Below are positions 8,868 to 17,496 of a DNA stretch of 59,021 bases, one piece after another. The stretch is taken from assembly GCF_000495475.1 (NCBI RefSeq), contig NZ_ASGZ01000035.1:1-59021 (forward strand), written 5' to 3'. The notes beneath the pieces were generated by a model. The model did no database searches, was not told where the DNA came from, and saw only the letters and a list, made by a program, of their open reading frames with translations. The position numbers and the translations under genes are program-made. The stretch is from Candidatus Halobonum tyrrellensis G22 (lineage in GTDB: Archaea; Halobacteriota; Halobacteria; Halobacteriales; Haloferacaceae). How positions within the stretch are numbered: position 1 is the first letter of the stretch; each line of letters begins with the position of its first letter.

Positions 8868-8884
8868 ACCACAACCCCCTTTTG
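8868..8884 (+). promoter_or_regulatory. Promoter motif shared with 7092-7108
   Basis: ACCACAACCCCCTTTTG starts 38 nt before the ATG at 8906. It differs from the copy upstream of the Dyp-like gene at two of 17 positions and sits at nearly the same distance from the start codon, suggesting co-regulation. Confidence 0.5.
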
Positions 8885-8905
8885 TACCAGATGCGTACGT
8901 TCGGT

Positions 8906-10009
8906 ATGGACAGGCGCGCGTACCTCCGGGCGGCGGGAGCGGTCGGCGCGGTCGGACTCCCGGGGCTCTCGGGGTGTCTCGGGTTCGAACTCCAGTCGGG
9001 GGGGAGCGGGGGCGAGGGGAACGGGCTGGTCATTCCGGCGGTGCCGGCGGACCGCCCCGACGCGGTGTACTACCCCAGCCACGTCGAGGAGGTGGCGATG
9101 GTCGACACGGGGTCGGGCGGCGACTACGAGGTGGGGCTGATGTACTCGTACGCCCACCGCTTCTGGAACGTCAACGGCGAGGACGTCGAGCGGACGGACC
9201 CGGTGGGCGACGTCCACCTGATGGCGAGCGTCTGGGACGCCGAGACGAGACAGGTGCTCCCCGAGACGGGGCTGTCGCTGGAGATCGCGAAGGGAGGGGA
9301 GTTGGTCTCCCAGGAGGTCATCTACCCGATGCTCTCACAGCCGATGGGGTTCCACTACGGCGCGAACTTCGGACTCGACGGCGACGGGACGTACGACGTG
9401 ACGCTCGAAGTCGGCGGCGTGAACACGCGACGGACGGGCGCGTTCGAGACGCGGTTCGGCGACCCCGCCGACGTGACCGTTGAGTTCGAGTACAGACAGT
9501 CGGAACGGGACGAACTCGGGTTGGAGGTGCTCGACGACGCGGGCGACCCCGGCGCGGTCGACCCCCACGAGATGGAGATGATGCCGGACTCGTACGCGCC
9601 CGAGACGGGCGCGCTCCCGGGGACGGTCGTCGGCGAGACGACGAGCAACGACGCGGTCCTCGTGGCGACCGTCCTCGATAGCCCGCCCGCCGGCGTGGAG
9701 AGGGACGGGGAGTACCTCGCGGTGTCGGCGCGGACGCCGTACAACCGGATGCTCGTCCCCGCAATGTCGCTCGAAGCGACGCTGACGCGCGACGGCTCGG
9801 CGGTGTTCTCGGGCGAACTCGTCCGGACGCTCGACCCCGACCTCTCGTACCACTACGGCGCGGTCGTCGACGGCGTCGAGTCGGGCGACGAACTCGCGCT
9901 CTCGCCGACGGTGTGGCCCCAGACCGCGCGCCACGAGGGGTACGAGACGGCGTTCGGCGGGCTGTTGGGCGGGATGCCCGAGACCCGTATCGACGTGTCG
10001 GGGCTGTAG
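8906..10009 (+). CDS. Tat lipoprotein with P19/Tpd-like iron-transport domain (DUF7350-like)
   Basis: A 367-residue protein. The chosen ATG gives MDRRAYLRAAG, a twin-arginine signal, followed by the lipobox LSGC (Cys ~25); an ATG 15 nt upstream is also in frame. Residues ~50-200 resemble the P19/Tpd high-affinity iron-transport fold: conserved MYSYAHRFWNV, then QPMGFHYGANFGLDG, where P19 proteins bind metal with Met, His and Glu. A second beta-rich domain with HEMEMMPDSYAP (~213-224) follows. It is probably anchored outside the membrane and binds Fe or Cu. No permease gene is adjacent. Confidence 0.7.
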   Translation: MDRRAYLRAAGAVGAVGLPGLSGCLGFELQSGGSGGEGNGLVIPAVPADRPDAVYYPSHVEEVAMVDTGSGGDYEVGLMYSYAHRFWNVNGEDVERTDPVGDVHLMASVWDAETRQVLPETGLSLEIAKGGELVSQEVIYPMLSQPMGFHYGANFGLDGDGTYDVTLEVGGVNTRRTGAFETRFGDPADVTVEFEYRQSERDELGLEVLDDAGDPGAVDPHEMEMMPDSYAPETGALPGTVVGETTSNDAVLVATVLDSPPAGVERDGEYLAVSARTPYNRMLVPAMSLEATLTRDGSAVFSGELVRTLDPDLSYHYGAVVDGVESGDELALSPTVWPQTARHEGYETAFGGLLGGMPETRIDVSGL

Positions 10010-10072
10010 GCACCGACCGGGACGACTCCCGTAACGTATTTCGGACCGAACGACCGGAACCGAGACGACGCG

Positions 10073-10579
10073 ATGAGTCCCCGCGTGCCCCCGCCGTCCG
10101 CGCTCGTCCCCCCGGTCGCCCTGGCGCTGCTCGTCGTCGCGGCCGGCTGTGCCGGCCCACTGCTGGGCGGCCCGCCCGAGACCACCGTCGAGAACAGCGC
10201 GAGCGACGAGTACCGGGTCGACGTGTACACGGTGCCGGTCGACGACCCGGCCGCCCTGGAGTTCTCGCGGGCGACCGACGGGGGAAGACGACCGCTCGAC
10301 GCTCGCGACGTCCAGTTCCCGAGCGGCGAGCGGAACGTGACGCTCGACAACGAAGGCGCGACGCTCCAGCGGCGGGTCGTGCTCGCGCCCGGCGAGAACG
10401 TCACCGCCACCCTCGACGGGTGGAATCGCGGGGAGACGACCGTCTACCTCGTGGAGACGGCGGACGAGCGGCTGGTGTACACGCGGGTGGTCGACTGCGG
10501 GAGCGGCGACCAGTCGCACACGCTCACCGTCGAGTCGAACGAGTCGTTCCGCGCGAGTTCGACCTGCGGCGGGTTCTGA
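10073..10579 (+). CDS. Secreted lipoprotein of unknown function
   Basis: A 168-residue protein. Residues 10-26 are a hydrophobic signal ending in the lipobox VAAGC (Cys ~26). The mature part is beta-rich with a paired cysteine arrangement (VVDCGSG near residue 142, STCGGF at the very end) that could form a disulphide. A TATA-like GTATTTCGG lies about 33 nt upstream. The gene follows the P19-like lipoprotein by 63 bp but seems to have its own promoter. No family is recognised. Confidence 0.75.
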   Translation: MSPRVPPPSALVPPVALALLVVAAGCAGPLLGGPPETTVENSASDEYRVDVYTVPVDDPAALEFSRATDGGRRPLDARDVQFPSGERNVTLDNEGATLQRRVVLAPGENVTATLDGWNRGETTVYLVETADERLVYTRVVDCGSGDQSHTLTVESNESFRASSTCGGF

Positions 10580-10637
10580 GAAGTCGGGCGTAGTCGGGTC
10601 CCGAACGGCCGAGGGTCGGCGGGGCTCGCGCCGCGAG

Positions 10638-11378
10638 TCAGTCGGTCGCCTGCGCCCGTTCGAACCGGTCGGCGGGGAGGCGGAGTTCGTCGAGATCCGG
10701 GAGGTGTTTGACGTTGTACACCACTTTCAGCTCCGCCGACTGGGGCGCGCTGATGCACGACAGCCGGATGCCGTGGGCGACCATCTCCTCGGAGAGGATG
10801 TGGTTGCCGGGCGTCTCCATCTCCCCCTCGACGACGGCGACGGCGCAGTTCGCGCACGCGCCGCCCCGGCAGGCGTACGGCCACGCGAACCCGCGGTTCT
10901 CGGCCGCCTCCAGCAGCGACTCGCCGGGTTCGACGAGGAACATCCCGTAGTCGGCGGGGTCGAGGTCCGCGTCGGACGCCTTCTCGAACAGGTCGGGGTC
11001 GCCGAGCCCCCAGCCGCGGTCGTCGAGCACCTCGTAGTTGAGGTACTCGACCCGCGACTCGTCGGGTTCGTCTGAGTCGTCCGACGCCTCGCCGGGTCCG
11101 CGACCGGCCCTCCCGGTCGACCGGCCCGCGGGGTCCCTCGCCCCCGGGCCGGGGTCCGGCGGATCGCCCGCACCCGCGCCGTTGCCGCGTTCGCTCCCCG
11201 CGTCGTCGGGTTCGTACCCCGCCTCGATCCGCTCGTAGGCCGCCCGCACCCGCTGGAACTCCCTGGGCGACCCGCCGTGGTCCGGGTGCGCCTCCAACAC
11301 CCGTCGTCTGTACGCCCGGTCGACCTCGTCGTCGTCGGCGTCGGGGTCGATCCGGAGGACGTCGAAGGGCGACTCCAC
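10638..11378 (-). CDS. J-domain/[2Fe-2S] ferredoxin fusion protein
   Basis: A 246-residue protein. The GTG start at 11378 lies 28 nt after a TATA-like GCTTTACGTC. Residues 1-55 are a DnaJ domain with the HPD motif at 31-33 (LEAHPDHGG). A Gly/Pro/Asp-rich linker follows (~62-105), then a plant-type ferredoxin. Cluster ligands are visible as CRGGACANC, giving C-x4-C-x2-C, and a fourth cysteine in RLSCISAP. An acidic N-terminal insertion in the ferredoxin part is typical of halophiles. It probably carries electrons in the cytosol; the J domain could couple it to DnaK or to Fe-S assembly. Confidence 0.88.
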   Translation of the reverse strand: MESPFDVLRIDPDADDDEVDRAYRRRVLEAHPDHGGSPREFQRVRAAYERIEAGYEPDDAGSERGNGAGAGDPPDPGPGARDPAGRSTGRAGRGPGEASDDSDEPDESRVEYLNYEVLDDRGWGLGDPDLFEKASDADLDPADYGMFLVEPGESLLEAAENRGFAWPYACRGGACANCAVAVVEGEMETPGNHILSEEMVAHGIRLSCISAPQSAELKVVYNVKHLPDLDELRLPADRFERAQATD

Positions 11379-11578
11379 GCCAGTGGCTAGGCAACCGAGA
11401 CGTAAAGCCCCCCGCTTCCGCGCCGCTGTCGCCGGGCCGACGGCGGCCGAGTCACCGGTGCCGACGGCGCGAGCGCCGGCGGGCCACCCGGGTCGGAGAC
11501 GACCGGGGACGCTCCCGGGAGCCGGCAATCCGGTCGACCGACGCGGGGAGTTTTGCGCGTGGAGAGTGACCGTCGACC

Positions 11579-12550
11579 ATGGAGTACACAACGCTCGGTG
11601 ACACCGGCGTGACCGTGAGCCAGGTCTGTCTCGGCTGCATGAGCTTCGGCACCGGCCGGGAGTGGATGATGGACCCCGAGGAGGGCCAGGAGATGATCGA
11701 CCGGGCGATCGAACTCGGTGTCAACTTCTTCGACACCGCGAACGTCTACTCGAACGGCGAGAGCGAGGAGATTCTCGGCGACGCCCTCTCGGAGTACGAC
11801 CGCGACGAGCAGGTGGTCGCGACGAAGGTGTTCGGACAGATGCGCGAGGACGACCCCAACTCGGGGGGTCTCTCGCGGAAGACCATCGAGCAGGAACTCG
11901 ACGCCAGCCTCGAACGGCTGGGGATGGACACGGTCGACCTGTACCAGATCCACCGCTGGGACCCCGACACGCCCGTCGAGACGACGATGCGCGCGCTCGA
12001 CGACGCCGTCCGCCGCGGGAAGGTCCGCTATCTCGGCGCGAGTTCGATGTGGGCTCACCAGTTCGCGGAGGCGCTCCACACCAGCGACCGTCTGGGCCTG
12101 GAGCGGTTCGCCACCATGCAGAACCACTACAACGTGCTGTACCGCGAGGAGGAGCGCGAGATGCTTCCGCTGTGTGAGCGGGAGGGCATCGGCGTCATCC
12201 CGTGGAGTCCGCTCGCGCGCGGCGTCGCCGCCCGGCCGCACGACGAGGTGGACGCGACCACGCGCGGCGAGACCGACGAGTTCCTCGACGGGATGCCGTA
12301 CCTCGACGGCGGCGGCGAGGAAGTGAACGAACGGGTGGCGGAACTCGCCGACGAGGAGGGCGTCTCGATGGGGCAGATAGCGCTGGCGTGGCTGCTCGAG
12401 AAGGACTGGGTCGACGCGCCCATCGTCGGGACCACGAGCGTCGAACACCTCGAAGACGCGGTGGAGGCGACCGAACTCGACCTCTCCGAGAGCGACGTGG
12501 AGTACCTCGAAGAGCCGTACGAACCGCTCCCGGTCGCGGGCCACGAGTAG
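11579..12550 (+). CDS. Aldo/keto reductase
   Basis: A 323-residue NAD(P)H-dependent oxidoreductase with a TIM-barrel fold. The catalytic tetrad is visible: Asp and Tyr in FFDTANVYSNG (~46-56), Lys in VATKVFG (~79-85) and His in LYQIHRWD (~121-128). The C-terminal cofactor segment APIVGTTSVEHLEDAV (~280-295) is present. A TATA-like GTTTTGC lies about 27 nt upstream of the ATG. The substrate is unknown. It is divergent from the ferredoxin gene across 200 bp. Confidence 0.92.
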   Translation: MEYTTLGDTGVTVSQVCLGCMSFGTGREWMMDPEEGQEMIDRAIELGVNFFDTANVYSNGESEEILGDALSEYDRDEQVVATKVFGQMREDDPNSGGLSRKTIEQELDASLERLGMDTVDLYQIHRWDPDTPVETTMRALDDAVRRGKVRYLGASSMWAHQFAEALHTSDRLGLERFATMQNHYNVLYREEEREMLPLCEREGIGVIPWSPLARGVAARPHDEVDATTRGETDEFLDGMPYLDGGGEEVNERVAELADEEGVSMGQIALAWLLEKDWVDAPIVGTTSVEHLEDAVEATELDLSESDVEYLEEPYEPLPVAGHE

Positions 12551-12625
12551 CGACGGGGAGAGCCGGGGGCGTAGCGGTCGAGGCCGCGCGAAAGGCTTGT
12601 AGGCAGCCCGCGCGCACCCCGACCC

Positions 12626-13609
12626 ATGAGCGACGAGCGCACGGACGAGGGGGCACCCTGCTGTGGCGCGTCGCGGCCCGGACGCGACGCGGACGGACCG
12701 GGGAGCGAGGGCGCGCCGGCGGTGCCCGACACGTCGGCCGCGGACGTGGACACGAGTCGGATGACGCGGGTGCCCGCGGGGACGTTCACGATGGGCACCG
12801 ACTCGGACGCCGGCTTCCCCGCCGACGGCGAGGGACCCGCCCACGAGGTGGACCTCGACGCCTTCCACGTCGACAGACACGCGGTGACGAACGCGGAGTT
12901 CTACGAGTTCGTCGACGAGACGGGCTACACCACCGAGGCCGAGGAGTTCGGCTGGTCGTTCGTGTTCGAGAAGTTCCTCCCCGCGGAGAACCGGCGGTAC
13001 GTCCGCGGGAGCGTCCCCGAGGCGTCGTGGTGGGCGGGCGTCGAGGGCGCCAACTGGGCGCACCCCGAGGGCCCGGGCACGTCGATACGCGAGCGCCTCG
13101 ACCACCCGGTCGTCCACGTCTCCCACCGCGACGCCGCGGCGTACGCCGACTGGGCGGGCAAGCGACTGCCGACGGAGGCGGAGTGGGAGAAGGCCGCCCG
13201 CGGCGGCGTCGCGGGCGCGACGTACCCGTGGGGCGACGACCTCACGCCCGACGGCGAGTGGCGGTGTAACATCTGGCAGGGGTCGTTCCCCGAACGGAAC
13301 ACGGTCCAGGACGGCTACCGCGGGACGGCGCCGGTCGACGCGTTCAGACAGAACGACTACGGCCTGTACAACCCCGCGGGCAACGTCTGGGAGTGGTGTC
13401 ACGACCGGTTCGCGGCCGACTGGTACGAGCAGACCCCACGCGAGAACCCGGCCGGTCCCGCCGAGGGGGACGAGCGGGTGATGCGCGGCGGGTCGTACCT
13501 CTGTCACCGGTCGTGGTGTAACCGCTACCGGGTGGCCGCGCGGTCGTCGAACGCGCCGGATTCGAGCACGGGCAATCTCGGCTTCCGGTGTGTCGTCGAC
13601 GCGGCGTGA
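12626..13609 (+). CDS. Formylglycine-generating enzyme (sulfatase-activating)
   Basis: A 327-residue enzyme that oxidises a sulfatase cysteine to formylglycine using O2 and copper. The C-terminal region GGSYLCHRSWCNRYR (~291-305) holds the two active-site cysteines five residues apart, followed by SSNAPDSSTGNLGFRC, closely matching the eukaryotic SUMF1 active region as I remember it. Residues ~45-70 have the usual RVPAGTFTMGTDS start. The N-terminus carries an extra segment with CCGASRPGRD. It lies 84 bp upstream of its likely client sulfatase. Confidence 0.93.
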   Translation: MSDERTDEGAPCCGASRPGRDADGPGSEGAPAVPDTSAADVDTSRMTRVPAGTFTMGTDSDAGFPADGEGPAHEVDLDAFHVDRHAVTNAEFYEFVDETGYTTEAEEFGWSFVFEKFLPAENRRYVRGSVPEASWWAGVEGANWAHPEGPGTSIRERLDHPVVHVSHRDAAAYADWAGKRLPTEAEWEKAARGGVAGATYPWGDDLTPDGEWRCNIWQGSFPERNTVQDGYRGTAPVDAFRQNDYGLYNPAGNVWEWCHDRFAADWYEQTPRENPAGPAEGDERVMRGGSYLCHRSWCNRYRVAARSSNAPDSSTGNLGFRCVVDAA

Positions 13610-13693
13610 GGGAGGCGGCGACCGTCGGCAGTGTCGGTAGTATCGATGCTGATGTGAAAACCGTTATTCCGCTGGTTGTCGGAGCGACGAGGC

Positions 13694-15034
13694 ATGGACT
13701 CGGACCCCGCGTTCGAGCGTCGGCCGAACGTCCTCCTCGTCCACCCGCACGACCTGGGGCGCCGGCTCGGCTGTTACGGGGCGGCGGTCGAGACGCCCGC
13801 CATAGACTCGCTCGCGGCCGACGGCGTCAGGTTCGACCAACACGTCTGCACCGCACCGCAGTGTTCGCCGAGTCGGGGGAGCATGGTCAGCGGGCGCTAC
13901 CCACACGACGTCGGGCTGTTGGGCCTCGCACACCTCGGGTGGGGGCTCGACGACGAGGTGGAGACGCTGCCCGAACTCCTCGGCGACGCGGGCTACGAGA
14001 CCCGGCTGTTCGGCGTCCAACACGAGGTGGTCGACCCCGAGCGACTGGGCTACGACGACCACTGGACCGAGAGCGAACTCGCGGCCGACGTGGCCGAGGC
14101 GACGGTCGACTTCCTCGACGACCCGCCGGACGACCCGTTCTTCGCGTCGGTCGGCTTCTTCGAGCCACACCGGCTGAGCCGGTATCAGGGGTTCCGGTTC
14201 GACGACCCGCGGTACGACGCGCCCGCCCCCGACGCGGTCGACCCCCCCGACTACCTCCCGGACGTGCGGGCGGTCAGGGAGGAACTCGCCGCCTTCTACG
14301 GGATGGTGCGTGCGGTCGACGACGCCGTCGGCCGGATCCTCGACCGCCTGGAGGCCGCGGGACTGCGCGAGGAGACGCTCGTCGTCTTCACCACCGACCA
14401 CGGTCCCGCCTTCCCGCGGGCGAAGGGGACGCTCTACGAGGCGGGCGTCGGCACGGCGCTGTTAGCCGCCCACCCGGCGCTCCCCGACGGCGCCGTCCGC
14501 GACGAACTCCTGAGCAACGTCGACCTGCTCCCGACGCTCCTCGACGTGGCGGGCGGGGACGTGCCCCCGGAGGTGGACGGGCAGTCGTTCGCCCCGCTGT
14601 TGTGGGGCGACGGCGAAGGGAAGGGGGACGGAGAGGCGTACGACGGACGCGATGAGGCGTTCCTCGAGATGACGTTCCACGACAAGTACAACCCGACGCG
14701 GGGGGTCCGGACGGAGCGGTACAAGTACGTCCGCAGCTTCGGCGACCTGCCCCTCGTCTACCTCCCGATGGACGTCCTCCAGTCGCCCTCGGGGCGGGCG
14801 CTGTACGAACGCTTCTACACGTCGGCACGGCCCGCCGAGGAACTGTACGACCTCGACGCGGACCCGCTGGAGCAGGAGAACCTGATCGACGACCCCGAAC
14901 ACGCCGAGGTCGCAGACCGCCTCCGCGCCCGCGTCGACGCGTGGATGGAGCGGACGGACGACCCGCTGTTGGACGGCGACGTGCCCGTCCCGCCCGAACA
15001 CGTCGAGCGGATGAAGACGTACCCGTGGGGGTGA
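13694..15034 (+). CDS. Type I sulfatase
   Basis: A 446-residue alkaline-phosphatase-superfamily hydrolase. The formylglycine site is C-S-P-S-R in APQCSPSRGSMVSGRYPHD (Cys ~57), to be modified by the enzyme encoded just upstream. The N-terminal metal motif reads HPHDLGRRLGCYG (~17-29), so one of the usual two aspartates is replaced by His. FTTDHGPAFPRAKGTLYE (~233-250) supplies the second metal-binding site. No signal peptide is seen, suggesting cytosolic action on sulfated sugars or esters. A TATA-like GTTATTCC lies ~30 nt upstream of the ATG. Confidence 0.92.
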   Translation: MDSDPAFERRPNVLLVHPHDLGRRLGCYGAAVETPAIDSLAADGVRFDQHVCTAPQCSPSRGSMVSGRYPHDVGLLGLAHLGWGLDDEVETLPELLGDAGYETRLFGVQHEVVDPERLGYDDHWTESELAADVAEATVDFLDDPPDDPFFASVGFFEPHRLSRYQGFRFDDPRYDAPAPDAVDPPDYLPDVRAVREELAAFYGMVRAVDDAVGRILDRLEAAGLREETLVVFTTDHGPAFPRAKGTLYEAGVGTALLAAHPALPDGAVRDELLSNVDLLPTLLDVAGGDVPPEVDGQSFAPLLWGDGEGKGDGEAYDGRDEAFLEMTFHDKYNPTRGVRTERYKYVRSFGDLPLVYLPMDVLQSPSGRALYERFYTSARPAEELYDLDADPLEQENLIDDPEHAEVADRLRARVDAWMERTDDPLLDGDVPVPPEHVERMKTYPWG

Positions 15035-15134
15035 GCCGGTAGGGCGGCCGACCCGACGGCGGCGCGGACTCGGGCGGTCGGAGCGGCCGACCGATGTCGG
15101 GTCGCTTTTGACCGGGTGGAGAGCACGTCGAGGC

Positions 15135-16682
15135 GTGAGCGACATCGAGACCGACACCGACCCCCCGGATCCGGAGCTGAAGTTCCGCGGCGGGCCGGCG
15201 GCGAGCGCGATTCCGGTCGCCGTCTTCGTCGTCTGGGCGGTCGTCCAGTCGGGACTGTTCGGCATCGGCGACACGACGGGACTCGTCGTCGGGATGCTGG
15301 TCGGACTGATCGCCGGAATGCTGTTCGTCCGCGGCGACTGGAAGACGTACGCGGACGTGGTGTTCGACGGCATGACCGAACGGGTCGCCGCCACCGCCAT
15401 CGTGGCGTGGCTCTGGGCGGGGATGTTCGCCCAGACCATCCAGACCGGCGGCTTCGTCGACGGGTTGGTGTGGGCCGCCGAGGCGCTGAGCGTCGGCCCG
15501 GCGCTGTTCCCCGCGGTGACGTTCCTGCTCGCGGGGCTGCTCGCGACGGGGATCGGCACCGGGTACGGCACCGCCATCGCGTTCACGTCGCTCGTCTTCC
15601 CCGCGGGGCTGCTCGTGGGCGCGAACCCCGCGCTGCTGTTCGGCGCCATCCTCTCGGGGGCGGTGTTCGGCGACAACCTCGCGCCCGTCTCCGACACCAC
15701 CATCGTGAGCGCCGTGACCCAGAACGCCGACATCGGGGGCGTCGTCGCCTCCCGATTCAAGTACGCGGTCGTCGCCGCCGTCCTCGCGTTCGTCGCCTAC
15801 CTCGTCGCCGGCAGTACGCTCCCCGGAGTGGACGTGACCGGCGACGCCGTCGGCGGGGCGACCGTCTGGGGGCTGGTCCACCTGCTCGACATCGCCGTCG
15901 TCATCGTGCTCGCGGTCGGGGGGCGGCACATCATCGAGGCCGTCTCGTGGGGGCTGATCGTCGCGGTGGCGCTCAACCTCGCGCTCGGTGCGGCCGACGC
16001 GCTGTCGGTCACCCCCGCGGACATGCTGGTGTTCCGCGTGCCCGAGACCGCGCCACTCGACGGGCTAGCGTCCGCGCCGGTCGTCGGCGCGGTCGTGGAG
16101 ACGGCGCCGTCGGCCGACGCCGCGGTCGGCGGCAGCCTCTACGTCGGGGCGTCGGGGTTCTTCCCGCTCATCGTGTTGACCCTGCTCATCGTCGCGGGCG
16201 CGAAGGTGATGCAGCGCGGCGGCGGCTTCGACGCCGTCCTCACCCTCCTGCTCGACCGGGTCGCCACCACCGTCCGGCGCGCGGAGTTGACGATGGTGCT
16301 CGGGACGGCGCTGGTGAACGCGATGGTCACGATCAACACCGCCGCCGAAATCGCCATCGCGCCGTACGTCCGCACGCTCGGGCGGCGGTTCAACGTCAAC
16401 GGCTACCGGCGGGCGAACATTCTCGACGCCAACACCTCCGCGCTCGGCTACATCTTCCCGTGGGGCGGGGGCGTCCTCGCGGGCTACGGCGCGATGCAGG
16501 GGCTCGTCGGCGCGGAGGCGACGCCGTGGTTCACGTCCGCGATGGTGGTCAACCCGGTCACCGTGTGGCCGTACGTGTTCCACGGCTGGCTCCTCGTCGC
16601 CGTGTTCGTCGTCGCGGCGTGGACGGGCTACGGCCGCGAGTACGTCGCCGACCGTCGGAGCGACGAGGTGAGCCGGGTGTGA
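15135..16682 (+). CDS. nhaC: Na+/H+ antiporter, NhaC family
   Basis: A 515-residue membrane protein with about twelve hydrophobic segments. The conserved NhaC-type stretch GAVFGDNLAPVSDTTIVSA (~171-189) and the repeat-like LGYIFPWGGGVLAGYG (~438-453) are visible. The N-terminus is an acidic cytoplasmic tail (DIETDTDPPDPE). It probably exchanges Na+ for H+ at the cell membrane, an expected need in a halophile. The GTG start lies 28 nt after a TATA-like CTTTTGACC. The stop overlaps the start of the next gene (GTGTGA). Confidence 0.9.
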   Translation: MSDIETDTDPPDPELKFRGGPAASAIPVAVFVVWAVVQSGLFGIGDTTGLVVGMLVGLIAGMLFVRGDWKTYADVVFDGMTERVAATAIVAWLWAGMFAQTIQTGGFVDGLVWAAEALSVGPALFPAVTFLLAGLLATGIGTGYGTAIAFTSLVFPAGLLVGANPALLFGAILSGAVFGDNLAPVSDTTIVSAVTQNADIGGVVASRFKYAVVAAVLAFVAYLVAGSTLPGVDVTGDAVGGATVWGLVHLLDIAVVIVLAVGGRHIIEAVSWGLIVAVALNLALGAADALSVTPADMLVFRVPETAPLDGLASAPVVGAVVETAPSADAAVGGSLYVGASGFFPLIVLTLLIVAGAKVMQRGGGFDAVLTLLLDRVATTVRRAELTMVLGTALVNAMVTINTAAEIAIAPYVRTLGRRFNVNGYRRANILDANTSALGYIFPWGGGVLAGYGAMQGLVGAEATPWFTSAMVVNPVTVWPYVFHGWLLVAVFVVAAWTGYGREYVADRRSDEVSRV

Positions 16683-16945
16683 GCCGGTTCGGCGCGTTTC
16701 TCGCGGGGCTCCGGTTCCGGACCGCCACCCCCGCCTACGAGGCGGGCGAGACGCTCGACGCGTACGTCACCGGCCGCGACGGGAGCGGGGTCCGCGCCCG
16801 CATCGGCGACACCGTGTTGCGACTGCCCGACGCGGACCCGGCGCTGGTCGACGCGCTGGTTCGACTCCGGGTGACCTCGTTCGACCCCGAGACGCACGAG
16901 GGGGTCGCGGACGTGGTCGAGGTGGTGGTCGAAGCGGAGCAGTGA
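16679..16945 (+). CDS. Small TRAM-like domain protein (DUF7513-like)
   Basis: An 88-residue acidic protein whose GTG start overlaps the antiporter stop by 4 nt, so translation is probably coupled. Residues ~20-85 (YEAGETLDAYVTGRDG, RIGDTVLRLPDA, VTSFDPETHEGVADV) look like a small beta-barrel of the TRAM/OB type. TRAM domains usually bind RNA, but here the link to the antiporter suggests only co-expression. The DUF number is from memory. Confidence 0.7.
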   Translation: MSRFGAFLAGLRFRTATPAYEAGETLDAYVTGRDGSGVRARIGDTVLRLPDADPALVDALVRLRVTSFDPETHEGVADVVEVVVEAEQ

Positions 16946-17026
16946 GCGTCGAGGCCCCCCGTCGGAACGGCGTCGCGTCGGGCGGCGACGCTGGAGCGTG
17001 AGGCTACCCGGAGTCGGACGGCGGCT

Positions 17027-17362
17027 TCAGTCGAACGAGCGATCCCGAACCCGTTCGACCAGGTCGGCCTCGAACGTCTCGCCCTCCCGTCCGTGGTGAA
17101 CTCGCCGGTGGCAGTTCGGACAGAGCGCGACGACGTTGTCCGGGTCGTCGGCGCCGCCGTCGCTCCGTCGATGGAGGTGGTGCACTTCGAGGAAGGGCTC
17201 GCCGCTCCCGTCGACGAACGGGGCGTCCTCGCCACAGCCCCGACAGACCCCGTCGGCGACGCGCCGGGCGAACCGCCTCGGCAGTTCCGCTCGTGAGTAG
17301 GTCGTTCTCGCGGTCGGGGAGCCGTGACAGAAGCGACTTGTCGAATATCGGGGAACGAGGTA
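17027..17362 (-). pseudogene. 5'-truncated HNH endonuclease fragment
   Basis: The frame from 17362 to the TGA at 17029-17027 encodes a clear HNH nuclease domain: VCRGCGED, then LEVHHLHRRSDGGADDPDNV and ALCPNCHRRVHHG. It has both CxxC zinc pairs and the catalytic HH...N...H pattern. Upstream there is an in-frame TGA (17365-17363) and no ATG/GTG/TTG before the HNH core itself, so the N-terminal part is missing or frameshifted. It marks the left edge of the less GC-rich island. A frameshift joining it to the overlapping -1 frame is an alternative explanation. Confidence 0.6.
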
Positions 17363-17377
17363 TCATCTCGGGACGTA

Positions 17378-17399
17378 TTCTACCGGCTATCTGGTAGAA
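17378..17399. repeat. Perfect inverted repeat (7-bp arms, 8-nt loop)
   Basis: TTCTACC and GGTAGAA flank an 8-nt spacer. The element lies between the HNH fragment and the amphi-Trp gene, downstream of the latter (minus strand). It could be an RNA hairpin or a protein-binding palindrome. Confidence 0.45.
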
Positions 17400-17496
17400 C
17401 CATCGCGCGAGAGACAGGGAGTGAAGTCAGCAAGCACCTGGTGTTCGTTCCGCGTATTGAGTTGTATAACGGCCGACAGACGGGTGTGCGGAGCGA

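Noticed and set aside
15116-16678. Very long open frame antiparallel in character (Arg/His/Gly-rich) overlapping nhaC in another frame
   Set aside because: Composition is that of an out-of-frame reading of GC-rich DNA; the nhaC frame has clear helices and motifs. Only its last part (16679-16945) is a real gene.
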